Source: Tannerella sp.
GTDB taxonomy: Bacteria > Bacteroidota > Bacteroidia > Bacteroidales > Tannerellaceae
Reading direction: 5' to 3'
Length of the DNA stretch: 52,297 bases
NCBI GenBank assembly: GCA_031257565.1
Contig: JAIROL010000223.1
Location: forward strand, 1 to 52,297
Position numbers and translations under genes: made by a program. The notes beneath the pieces were generated by a model. It saw only the letters and a program-made list of their open reading frames with translations. It was not told where the DNA came from and ran no database searches. Shown one piece after another: positions 44,996 to 52,297 of the stretch. Position 1 is the first letter of the stretch; every line of letters starts with the position of its first letter.

Positions 44996-46315
44996 TTAGA
45001 TTCCGCTGAAATCTACCTGATCAAACAATAATGACGGAATACGTCTACTTGACGAAAGGCGTGCGTCATTGCCGATTTCAATCAGGTTGCTCCATAATGT
45101 AAGCATATTGCCGGTGATATTCATTTCACTTACAGGTTGCGTCCTTTTTCCGTTTTCGATCAAGAAACCTTCTATGCCATATGAGAAATCTCCTGTGGTC
45201 GGATTACAGTTACCCCCGTTAAATCCGGTTACAAGTATCCCTTTCTCCAGCGATTCGGCAAGTCCTTCGGCATTTTTCGCGCCTCCGGGCATCGTCAGAA
45301 TGGATGGAGAACTTATTGTTACCGGCCTATTTAGTTTGTTTGCATTATATGTATCAATGAAATACATGTTCAATACGCCTGCATCAAAAACATTTCTTTT
45401 TTGGGTCGCGATACCTTCGCCGTCAAAATAACGCGCTCCTGAAGATTTTATCAGGTGAGGCTCGTCAATCAACGTCATTTTTTCATTGAAAACTTTTTGC
45501 TGCAGTTTATCAAGCAGGAACGAGTTCTTTTGTTGTATGGAAGAGCCGCTGATTGCGCTCATCACCGGCGAGAGCAATTGACCGGCGCTCATAAAGTCCA
45601 CAATCATCGGCATTTTGGCAGATGCGACTTTATTTTGCCCTAACTTTTGCAATGCGCGCGCCAAGGCTTTTTTCCCTATTCCATCTTTTATCAGTTCGTC
45701 ATAAAACAAAGATGTCTCGTACCAGTAAGAGCTTGGACGCGCGTCTCCCTCTCCTTTGATGCTGGCCTCTCCAACAAGCGTATAATACGAACCGGAGGCT
45801 TCTCCTTCGAAGCCGTTACTTGTTATGCAATAACTGAAACTATCGCCGTCGGAATAGGATGAGCTTGCCGATATGACGCGTTTATCTTTATCCATAATTT
45901 CATCGCACACCTTCATGACCAGGGCCACTTTATCATCCGGTTGTATCGTTGAAAATTTGTTGTCGTAAAGCTGCAAATCCGGGCTTCCTCCCTTATAATA
46001 CAAAGAAGTATCAGGCAATATGCGCGCTTTGTCTTCTGCCAGGTAACGCGTTGATTCGATACCGTTTTTTATAAAACCTTCCAATTCTTTTTTATTAAGA
46101 CGATTGGTTGAAATACTTCCAAACCGGCCGTCAACAAACAATTGTATAGATAGTCCGTTTTCCGAGGCCTGTTGAAGATTGTCGATTTTCATGTTACGAA
46201 CCTCGAACGAAGTATTTGAGTTGTTGTATAAACTCAGACGCGCAGCCTGGCAACCGTTTTTGAGGGCGTACTCCATCGCCCGTTGAGCTAATTCTTTTTG
46301 TGTATTCGTTATCAT
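44996..46315 (-). CDS. pmbA: TldE/PmbA-family protease subunit
   Basis: This 439-residue protein has the TldE (PmbA) fold: RNMKIDNLQQASENGLSIQLFVDGRFGSISTN at the N-terminus, GARYFDGEGIATQKRNVFDAGVLNMYFIDTYNANKL and GGNCNPTTGDFSYGIEGFLIENG near the C-terminus. It lacks the zinc-binding HExxxH, as expected for the non-catalytic partner. In E. coli the TldD-TldE heterodimer unwinds and degrades unfolded peptides and matures microcin B17. It starts 1 nt after the tldD stop, so the two are translationally coupled. Unlike its TldD partner here it has no export signal. Confidence 0.93.
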   Translation of the reverse strand: MITNTQKELAQRAMEYALKNGCQAARLSLYNNSNTSFEVRNMKIDNLQQASENGLSIQLFVDGRFGSISTNRLNKKELEGFIKNGIESTRYLAEDKARILPDTSLYYKGGSPDLQLYDNKFSTIQPDDKVALVMKVCDEIMDKDKRVISASSSYSDGDSFSYCITSNGFEGEASGSYYTLVGEASIKGEGDARPSSYWYETSLFYDELIKDGIGKKALARALQKLGQNKVASAKMPMIVDFMSAGQLLSPVMSAISGSSIQQKNSFLLDKLQQKVFNEKMTLIDEPHLIKSSGARYFDGEGIATQKRNVFDAGVLNMYFIDTYNANKLNRPVTISSPSILTMPGGAKNAEGLAESLEKGILVTGFNGGNCNPTTGDFSYGIEGFLIENGKRTQPVSEMNITGNMLTLWSNLIEIGNDARLSSSRRIPSLLFDQVDFSGI

Positions 46316-46316
46316 A

Positions 46317-47849
46317 TTAGTTTTCTCCTCCTACTGTAAGTTTGCTGACTAATGCCGACGGCATACCAAGTGTTACAGGGCAAGACTGACCATCTTTACC
46401 GCATGTCCACGAGCCTTCGTCCATCATAAAGTTGGAACCGACCATTGTGATATCAGCCAAAGCTTTAGGTCCGTTTCCTATAATATTAATATCTTTGATC
46501 GGCTGCGCGAGTTTGCCGTCTTCGATAAGATATCCGTTTTTAACAAAGAACGTGAAGTCTCCTGCCCCTATTTGTACCTGGCCGTTTGTGAAGTTGGAAA
46601 CATAAACGCCGCTTTTTACGGAAGCGATGATTTCTTCTTCACTGTATTTTCCGGCCTCCATGTAGGTAGCGCGCATTCGCGGTATAGGCATATTTCTGAA
46701 TGTTTCGCGTCGTCCGTTACCGGTGGGGGCTACATTGTAGAATTTTGCGCTGATACGGTCATGCAGATAACTGGTAAGAACTCCTTCGCGCACAATATAT
46801 GTCTTTTGTCCCCGGATTCCTTCATCATCAATGTTAACGGATCCACGGTTTGAAGGAATGGTTCCGTCGTCGACAATGTTTATTGTCGAATCACAGACGA
46901 TTTTATTCAATTTATCGGAAAAAATGGACGTGTTTTTTCTATTGAAATCCGCTTCGAAAGCATGTCCTATCGCTTCATGAAGCAATATACCCGAGCCTCC
47001 GGCGCCCATAACAACCGGCATTTCTCCACCTTTTGGCTTTATGGCTTTGAACAGAATGGACGTTTTCTCTATCGCTTCATGAACGATTGCGCCAACGAGG
47101 TCGTCAGTAAGAAATTCGGCTCCCATGCGCAGCGCGCGTGAAGAGCTATTACTTTCCATGCGATCTCCTTCTGTCATGATGCATTGTGCGCCAATCATAA
47201 CCATCGGACGATAATCGTAGAAATAATGTCCTTCCGAGTTACAAAACATGACATGAGAGGTTGTATCGCTCAACCATGCGGATACTTTTGTAACGCGATT
47301 ATCTGCGGCAAACATTTGATCGTTTATCTTCTGCAGATAGGGCATTTTATTTTTAACGGCAACTTCTTCCCATGCCGTTTTGACCTTATACAGACTGTTT
47401 TTGATACTTATATCCGTCAGATCGGCCGGAGTTTCAGAACCGTTTTCGTTTGCTATACGCGCTGCAGTGCGCGCCGCTTTCAGCATTTCATCAATTGTAA
47501 TGTTTTCAACATAAGCATATCCGGTTTGTTCTCCGGCAACAACGCGTACCCCCATTCCGAAATCGATGTTCGAAGAGGCGCGATTAACGGTTCCGTCCTG
47601 AAGACGCAGGCTATTTGAAAATGTATGTTCGAAAAATAAATCCGCGTATTTACCGCCTTTTTCCAGCGCGGTGGATAAAACCTGTTTAAGTTGGCTTTCG
47701 GTTACGCCGAAATGTTCCATGGCAAAATTCATCGTTGCCGGATCATTACTTATAAGATTGATTTTATTACTTCCGAACATAGATGGAGCAGCCAGTGATC
47801 CTAACATAAGCCCTCCGGTCTTGATAAATTTTCTTCTGTTAAATTCCAT
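46317..47849 (-). CDS. tldD: TldD-family metalloprotease with twin-arginine signal
   Basis: This 510-residue protein has the TldD zinc site HEAIGH (His291, Glu292, His296) within LLHEAIGHAFEAD, and GNGRRETFRNMPIPRMRATYME and QIGAGDFTFFVKNGYLIEDG, all conserved in the family. Its N-terminus MEFNRRKFIKTGGLML... followed by a hydrophobic run reads as a Tat (twin-arginine) signal, absent from the E. coli cytoplasmic protein, so export folded is predicted. It forms an operon with the TldE gene downstream. A TATCTTTG -7 element lies 40 nt upstream of its start. Confidence 0.93.
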   Translation of the reverse strand: MEFNRRKFIKTGGLMLGSLAAPSMFGSNKINLISNDPATMNFAMEHFGVTESQLKQVLSTALEKGGKYADLFFEHTFSNSLRLQDGTVNRASSNIDFGMGVRVVAGEQTGYAYVENITIDEMLKAARTAARIANENGSETPADLTDISIKNSLYKVKTAWEEVAVKNKMPYLQKINDQMFAADNRVTKVSAWLSDTTSHVMFCNSEGHYFYDYRPMVMIGAQCIMTEGDRMESNSSSRALRMGAEFLTDDLVGAIVHEAIEKTSILFKAIKPKGGEMPVVMGAGGSGILLHEAIGHAFEADFNRKNTSIFSDKLNKIVCDSTINIVDDGTIPSNRGSVNIDDEGIRGQKTYIVREGVLTSYLHDRISAKFYNVAPTGNGRRETFRNMPIPRMRATYMEAGKYSEEEIIASVKSGVYVSNFTNGQVQIGAGDFTFFVKNGYLIEDGKLAQPIKDINIIGNGPKALADITMVGSNFMMDEGSWTCGKDGQSCPVTLGMPSALVSKLTVGGEN

Positions 47850-47888
47850 AAATAGTTACTCATAATATTGTTTACATTAAAAACAGCG

Positions 47889-47896
47889 CAAAGATA
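47889..47896 (-). promoter_or_regulatory. Promoter -7 element of tldD
   Basis: CAAAGATA on the + strand, that is TATCTTTG on the - strand, matches TAnnTTTG and lies 40 nt before the tldD start. It faces an identical element for gmd 12 nt away. Confidence 0.6.
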
Positions 47897-47907
47897 TGTT
47901 TTTTTTC

Positions 47908-47915
47908 TATCTTTG
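47908..47915 (+). promoter_or_regulatory. Promoter -7 element of gmd
   Basis: TATCTTTG matches TAnnTTTG, 33 nt before the gmd ATG. With the element at 47889-47896 it forms an inverted pair, so the two promoters overlap and each -33 region would fall across the other's start site. Confidence 0.6.
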
Positions 47916-47947
47916 CATTTACATTATAAGAAATTATATTTTTAAAA

Positions 47948-49030
47948 ATGAAGAAAATTGCATTAATAACCGGTATTACCGGACAGGACGGATCTTTTCT
48001 GGCCGAGTTTTTGATAGAAAAGGGATACGATGTGCACGGGATATTACGTCGCTCATCTTCGTTTAATACAGGGCGAATTGATCATCTTTATTTTGATGAA
48101 TGGGTGCGCGACATGAGGAATCAGCGCACAATAAACCTTCATTATGGCGATATGACCGACAGTAGTTCGTTAATACGTATCATTCAGATGGTCCGGCCGG
48201 ATGAAATTTATAATCTTGCCGCCCAGAGTCATGTGAAAGTCAGTTTTGATGTGCCGGAATATACTGCGGAGGCTGACGCCATCGGTACGCTGAGATTGCT
48301 GGAGGCTGTTCGTATTCTCGGACTGGAGAATAAGACGCGGATTTATCAGGCTTCAACATCAGAATTATTCGGATTGGTTCAGGAGGTACCACAGAAAGAA
48401 ACTACGCCGTTTTATCCGCGTTCTCCTTATGGAGTGGCGAAACAATATGGTTTCTGGATTACAAAAAATTATCGCGAAAGCTACGGAATGTTTGCTGTTA
48501 ACGGGATATTATTTAATCATGAAAGCGAAAGACGAGGCGAAACTTTTGTTACTCGTAAGATTACATTGGCGGCGGCACGTATTGTGCAGGGATTTCAGGA
48601 TAAGTTATACGTTGGAAATCTTCACGCCCAACGAGACTGGGGATATGCTAAAGATTATATAGAATGTATGTGGCTTATGCTGCAGTACGAAACTCCGGAA
48701 GATTTTGTTATTGCAACAGGGCAGATGCATACTGTTCGTGAATTTTGTACGCTGGCATTTCATGAAGTCGGAATAGCATTGCGCTGGGAAGGGTCCGGGG
48801 TTGGCGAAAAAGGAATCGATATAAATACCGGACGCGTTCTTGTCGAGGTTGATCCCAAATATTTTCGACCGGCGGAAGTAGAATTGCTTTTGGGCGATCC
48901 GACAAAAGCAAAAACGCTGCTTGGCTGGGACCCGAATAAGACGTCGTTTGAACAATTGGTGAAAATAATGGTTGAACATGATCTGCGTTTTGCACGTAAA
49001 TTATATGTACGTTCAAAAGAAGATATCTGA
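47948..49030 (+). CDS. gmd: GDP-mannose 4,6-dehydratase
   Basis: This 360-residue short-chain dehydrogenase fold enzyme turns GDP-D-mannose into GDP-4-keto-6-deoxy-mannose, the first step to GDP-L-fucose. The nucleotide-binding GITGQDG is at residues 9-15, [16 protein letters not shown] binds NADP, STSELFG (136-142) contains the catalytic Thr and Glu, and Tyr161/Lys165 form the YxxxK pair in [28 protein letters not shown] and [18 protein letters not shown] are diagnostic for Gmd. The next gene, GDP-L-fucose synthase, starts 1 nt after its stop, completing the pathway. Confidence 0.97.
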   Translation: MKKIALITGITGQDGSFLAEFLIEKGYDVHGILRRSSSFNTGRIDHLYFDEWVRDMRNQRTINLHYGDMTDSSSLIRIIQMVRPDEIYNLAAQSHVKVSFDVPEYTAEADAIGTLRLLEAVRILGLENKTRIYQASTSELFGLVQEVPQKETTPFYPRSPYGVAKQYGFWITKNYRESYGMFAVNGILFNHESERRGETFVTRKITLAAARIVQGFQDKLYVGNLHAQRDWGYAKDYIECMWLMLQYETPEDFVIATGQMHTVREFCTLAFHEVGIALRWEGSGVGEKGIDINTGRVLVEVDPKYFRPAEVELLLGDPTKAKTLLGWDPNKTSFEQLVKIMVEHDLRFARKLYVRSKEDI

Positions 49031-49031
49031 T

Positions 49032-50111
49032 ATGGAAAAGGATGCGAAAATATATGTGGCCGGCCATCGGGGATTAGTCGGATCAGCTATATGGAACGGA
49101 CTCAAGCTGAAAGGATATACTAATCTTATCGGCCGGACGAGTAAGGAACTTGACTTGCTTGATGATGGGGCGGTAAATCGCTTTTTTGAAGATCATCGTC
49201 CCGATTATGTATTTCTTGCTGCGGCTTATGTCGGCGGCATCATGGCAAACAATAAATATCGTGCCGATTTTATTTTTCGAAATCTGAGTATACAAAACAA
49301 TGTCGTAAGTAAATGCTTCCTTTACGGAGTGAAAAAATTACTTTTTCTGGGGAGTACCTGCATCTATCCGCGTGATTCGGAACAGCCGATTAAAGAAAGC
49401 TCCTTGTTGACCGGACCGCTTGAATATACAAATGAACCGTATGCAATTGCTAAGATTGCCGGATTAAAAATGTGCGAAAGTTTTAATCTCCAATATGGAA
49501 CAAATTATATCGCCGTAATGCCGACCAATTTATATGGTCCCAATGATAATTTTAATCTTGAGCGCAGTCACGTATTACCGGCTATGGTACGTAAGATCCA
49601 TCTGGCTAAATGTTTATCGGATAATAATTTCGCTGCCGTACGCGGGGATTTGAATAAACGTCCTGTCGAGAATATCAATGGTCATGCGGACGAAGATAAG
49701 ATAATGAATGTCCTTTCCAAATATGGAATAACCTCTTCGGGCGTTACATTATGGGGAACCGGTCGCCCTTTACGGGAATTTCTGTGGAGCGAGGAAATGG
49801 CGGACGCCTGCATTTATATTATGGAGAAGGTTCATTTCAAAGACTTGAAAGGTTCTTCGGACGAAGTTCGTAATTGTCATATAAACATCGGGACAGGAAA
49901 AGATATATCCATAAAAGATCTGGCACGGTTGATCGCTGAAACGATGGATTATAAGGGACAACTGTCGTTTGACGCTACAAAACCGGACGGAACGATGCGT
50001 AAATTGACGGATGTTACCAGATTGCATGCTCTTGGATGGTATCATAAGATTGAGATAGAAGAAGGCGTAGAAAGATTATACGACTGGTATGTAAGTAATA
50101 TGCAAGAATGA
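49032..50111 (+). CDS. fcl: GDP-L-fucose synthase
   Basis: This 359-residue epimerase-reductase converts GDP-4-keto-6-deoxy-mannose to GDP-L-fucose with NADPH. The ATG at 49032 is chosen because it leaves a 1-nt gap to gmd and directly precedes VAGHRGLVGSAIW (NADP-binding loop); an ATG at 48972 would run through the end of gmd. GSTCIYP (107-113) carries the catalytic Ser/Cys, and Tyr137/Lys141 the YxxxK pair in NEPYAIAKIAG. A segment around residues 205-245 (AAVRGDLNKRPVENINGHAD) is an insertion common in Bacteroidales homologues. The product probably feeds fucosylation of capsule or glycoproteins, a known Bacteroides trait. Confidence 0.96.
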   Translation: MEKDAKIYVAGHRGLVGSAIWNGLKLKGYTNLIGRTSKELDLLDDGAVNRFFEDHRPDYVFLAAAYVGGIMANNKYRADFIFRNLSIQNNVVSKCFLYGVKKLLFLGSTCIYPRDSEQPIKESSLLTGPLEYTNEPYAIAKIAGLKMCESFNLQYGTNYIAVMPTNLYGPNDNFNLERSHVLPAMVRKIHLAKCLSDNNFAAVRGDLNKRPVENINGHADEDKIMNVLSKYGITSSGVTLWGTGRPLREFLWSEEMADACIYIMEKVHFKDLKGSSDEVRNCHINIGTGKDISIKDLARLIAETMDYKGQLSFDATKPDGTMRKLTDVTRLHALGWYHKIEIEEGVERLYDWYVSNMQE

Positions 50112-50164
50112 AAATGGAGGTGTCCGGAAATGGATACCCACATCTTGAAGTTATGGACAGCATT

Positions 50165-50190
50165 ACAGGAAAAAACCTGTTAATTTTTTA
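50165..50190 (+). terminator. Intrinsic terminator after fcl
   Basis: ACAGG (50165-50169) pairs with CCTGT (50176-50180) around AAAAAA and is followed by TAATTTTTT, 54 nt after the stop of the GDP-fucose synthase gene. The stem is short but the T run is good. Confidence 0.6.
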
Positions 50191-50197
50191 ACCGGTA

Positions 50198-50227
50198 TTG
50201 TATTGCCGGAAGCGTCCCTTACTTTTG
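50198..50227 (+). promoter_or_regulatory. Promoter of the two-domain ABC ATPase gene
   Basis: TACTTTTG (50220-50227) matches the -7 consensus exactly; TTG at 50198-50200 lies 19 nt upstream as a partial -33. The start codon is 23 nt downstream. Confidence 0.55.
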
Positions 50228-50250
50228 TTTTGGAATAAATTAGGCGTGCT

Positions 50251-51729
50251 ATGATATTGATGGAGAATGCTGTTCCACGAAATCCGGACTTTCGATTTCG
50301 CGAGCCTGTATCATTTGTAATAGAGTCTGGCGAGCATATTGCATTTGTGGGTCCTAACGGCGGGGGAAAAAGCGTATTGGTACGGATGATGATTGGTCAT
50401 TATCCGCTGAAAGAAGGAAAAGTTTCTTATGAATTTTCTCCTTCTCCTGTTTATGAAAATGTTAAATTTGTAGCTTTCCGGGATAGCTATGGGCCTGCGG
50501 ATTCCTCCTATTATCTGCAGCAACGATGGAATTCGCAGGACAGGGAAGAATCTCCACTGGTCGGGGATGTTTTAGGGCCTGTTTCAAAGAATCATTTAGC
50601 AGATAAACTTTTTGATTTGTTTGATATCGGTAAAATGCTTGGTAAACAGCTCGTTTTGTTGTCAAGCGGCGAGATGCGTAAATTCCAGCTAACAAAAGCG
50701 CTGCTTAAGCGTCCGCGTATCCTGATGATAGATAATCCGTTTATAGGCCTTGACGCCATGACGCGCAACCAGTTGTCTGATTTGCTGAATGAGCTTTCCG
50801 GGATGGGGGGGATTCAGATTCTGTTATTATTATCCAAAGCGGATGAAATACCTGACTTTATTACTCATATAATCCCGGTTGAGCGCATGTCCTGCGGGGA
50901 AAAAGTCATACGGGAAGTATTTTACCCTGTCATTCCGGAAATACCTGCCGTAAAAGAACTATGCCCTCCGGAAAGCGCTTACGTATCCGGTATTTATATA
51001 CGGGATAAAAAAGGCGGCGATAAAAAGAAGAATGATATCGTGATAGATTTACGTCATGTATCGATCCGGTATGGAATGCGTACAATTCTGAGTTCGCTCG
51101 ACTGGAGAGTGAAACGTGGTGAAAAATGGGCTTTACTCGGAGAGAACGGTTCCGGCAAATCGACATTACTGAGCCTTGTCTGTGCCGACAACCCACAATC
51201 TTATGCCTGCGATATTTCTTTGTTCGGTTTTTGTCGCGGTTCGGGTGAAAGTATATGGGATATCAAAAAACGTATCGGATATGTGAGTCCGGAGATGCAC
51301 CGCGCCTATTGCGAAGATCTGCCTGTTATAGATATAGTCGCAAGCGGATTGCATGATAGCGTAGGGCTTTATGTTCGTCCGAAGCCGGAACAGTACGCCG
51401 CCTGTGAATGGTGGATGGACGTTTTTGGTATTTCTCGCCTTAGGGAACGACGGTTTTTGCAGATATCCGATGGAGAACAACGTATGGCGTTATTGGCGCG
51501 GGCCTTTGTTAAAAATCCGGAATTACTGATTCTGGATGAACCGATGCACGGATTGGATTCATATAATCGTCTACTGGTTAAAACTGTGATGGAAGCCTTT
51601 TGCCGTTGTCCGGATAAAACGTTGATTATGGTTACGCATTATATGCAGGATCTACCGGAATGTATCACCGATACTCTTACCTTGGTGAAAGGAAAATCAA
51701 ATAAAATCCGTAATAAATTTAATAACTGA
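50251..51729 (+). CDS. ATP-binding protein with two ABC domains (ModF-like)
   Basis: This 492-residue soluble protein has two ABC ATPase domains and no membrane segments. Domain 1 (about 1-230): Walker A GPNGGGKS, signature LSSGE, Walker B ILMIDNPF, in which the usual catalytic Glu is Asn, and no His in the switch region (LLSKADEIPD). Domain 2 (about 255-490): Walker A GENGSGKS, signature ISDGEQ, Walker B LLILDEP and switch His in MVTHYMQDLPE, all intact. The layout resembles E. coli ModF and related tandem ATPases of unknown function. It has its own promoter and no permease neighbour, so it may not be part of a transporter. The start could also be the in-frame ATG 9 nt later. Confidence 0.85.
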   Translation: MILMENAVPRNPDFRFREPVSFVIESGEHIAFVGPNGGGKSVLVRMMIGHYPLKEGKVSYEFSPSPVYENVKFVAFRDSYGPADSSYYLQQRWNSQDREESPLVGDVLGPVSKNHLADKLFDLFDIGKMLGKQLVLLSSGEMRKFQLTKALLKRPRILMIDNPFIGLDAMTRNQLSDLLNELSGMGGIQILLLLSKADEIPDFITHIIPVERMSCGEKVIREVFYPVIPEIPAVKELCPPESAYVSGIYIRDKKGGDKKKNDIVIDLRHVSIRYGMRTILSSLDWRVKRGEKWALLGENGSGKSTLLSLVCADNPQSYACDISLFGFCRGSGESIWDIKKRIGYVSPEMHRAYCEDLPVIDIVASGLHDSVGLYVRPKPEQYAACEWWMDVFGISRLRERRFLQISDGEQRMALLARAFVKNPELLILDEPMHGLDSYNRLLVKTVMEAFCRCPDKTLIMVTHYMQDLPECITDTLTLVKGKSNKIRNKFNN

Positions 51730-51742
51730 AAGATAAATATTA

Positions 51743-52297
51743 ATGAAATTCAATGTATTATGTATTATCGGAAGCGCTTTGAAAATCACAAAACATTCAT
51801 TACCTGATATTTGGAGCTCGTGCCATAGAATTACAGCAGATGTTTTAAAAATTGAAGACATTGAAAATTATTTAGCCGGTACGGAAACAACCGAAATTGA
51901 CAGCGCTTTGATTGGCGCCGATTATGCAATTATCAATGTTTATCGGATGAGTGGACAGGGAGCGTTGATAAATTATGATTTACATTTGGGCGATTCGACA
52001 ATTTGCCGTGTTACAAACAATTTTTGTAAATCAATCAAAATTAACAAAGACGGATTAAATTCATTGTGGGCGAAAACCGAAACCAAGTCGGAAGTTCCAA
52101 TAAATATTGAATCAGGGAACGTGTATTATATTCGCTGCAGCGTATCTATGGGCGCTTTTGCAGGTCGCCCCAAAGTAGAGAATCCGAATTGCCTGTCGGC
52201 TATACTTACAAAGAAGTTTTCCCTCATTTTAGATTTGCCGTTGATGGCGGGTGGCAATATCGGACAGCAAAGACGGCAAGCGGAATGTCTGACGAAT
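51743..52297 (+). pseudogene. Envelope protein of unknown function, cut by window edge, probable frameshift
   Basis: An open frame starts at 51743 (MKFNVLCIIGSAL...) and runs off the window. Residues of about 65-150 (YAIINVYRMSGQGALINYDL, ...GNVYYIRCSVSMGAFAGRPK) resemble the DUF2846 type of small lipid-exposed beta domain. After GRPKVE (about base 52180) the frame continues with unconvincing sequence (NPNCLSAILTKKFSLIL), while the neighbouring frame from about 52192 reads PVGYTYKEVFPHFRFAVDGG WQYRTAKTASG, which looks like a beta-barrel envelope protein. A single-base indel near 52180-52192 would join them. It begins 13 nt after the ABC gene. I do not recognise a function. Confidence 0.5.

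Noticed and set aside
1-52297. CRISPR arrays, tRNA or rRNA genes, insertion sequences, integrases
   Set aside because: No repeat-spacer pattern, no tRNA cloverleaf or rRNA-like stretch, and no transposase or integrase motif was recognised in any frame.

Overview
The window is from a bacterium of the phylum Bacteroidota, most likely order Bacteroidales. Three sets of SusC/SusD-type outer-membrane genes (one only the tail of a SusD), lipoprotein enzymes with short intergenic gaps, promoters with the Bacteroidota -7 element TAnnTTTG, and an ECF sigma/FecR/STN-SusC signalling set all point there. Genus cannot be settled from the sequence. No rRNA, tRNA, CRISPR array or transposase was seen. Base composition shifts from GC-rich (left) to AT-rich (about 30-41 kb), which suggests a mosaic of acquired carbohydrate loci.

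Region A (1-12518, + strand) is the end of a sulfated-glycan locus: the tail of a SusD-like lipoprotein, then five intact sulfatases, all with a serine at the formylglycine position, and one wrecked sulfatase copy (8535-8779). Between them lie a secreted rhodanese-thioredoxin protein and a YeiH-type putative sulfate exporter that seems to have lost about 90 internal residues. The genes look like sulfate release plus sulfate/sulfur handling.

Region B (12632-30028) is a locus for pectic rhamnogalacturonan I: SusC, SusD and a PL11 lyase-GH105 hydrolase fusion (- strand), two separate GH105 enzymes, a GH2-CE12 fusion and a GH28 enzyme. Four promoters in two divergent intergenic regions share a 20-bp-spaced direct-repeat operator, each placed 22-23 nt before its -7 element. 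This implies one activator, probably a hybrid two-component regulator encoded elsewhere. This is the most striking regulatory signal in the window.

Region C (30029-41099, - strand) is a rhamnose-glycan locus: ECF sigma factor, FecR anti-sigma factor, STN-containing SusC, SusD and a GH106 alpha-L-rhamnosidase. A 93-bp noncoding repeat sits between its susC and susD, again after the rhamnosidase, and again before the first sulfatase of region A. A relic reading frame with a TonB-box-like peptide lies at 30053-30454.

Region D (41100-52297) is more housekeeping in character: L-fucose isomerase and fucose permease (uptake and catabolism), a YhcH/EbgC-type cupin, a TldE/TldD protease pair, GDP-mannose dehydratase and GDP-L-fucose synthase (GDP-fucose synthesis), a two-domain ABC ATPase, and a partial, probably frameshifted envelope protein at the right edge.
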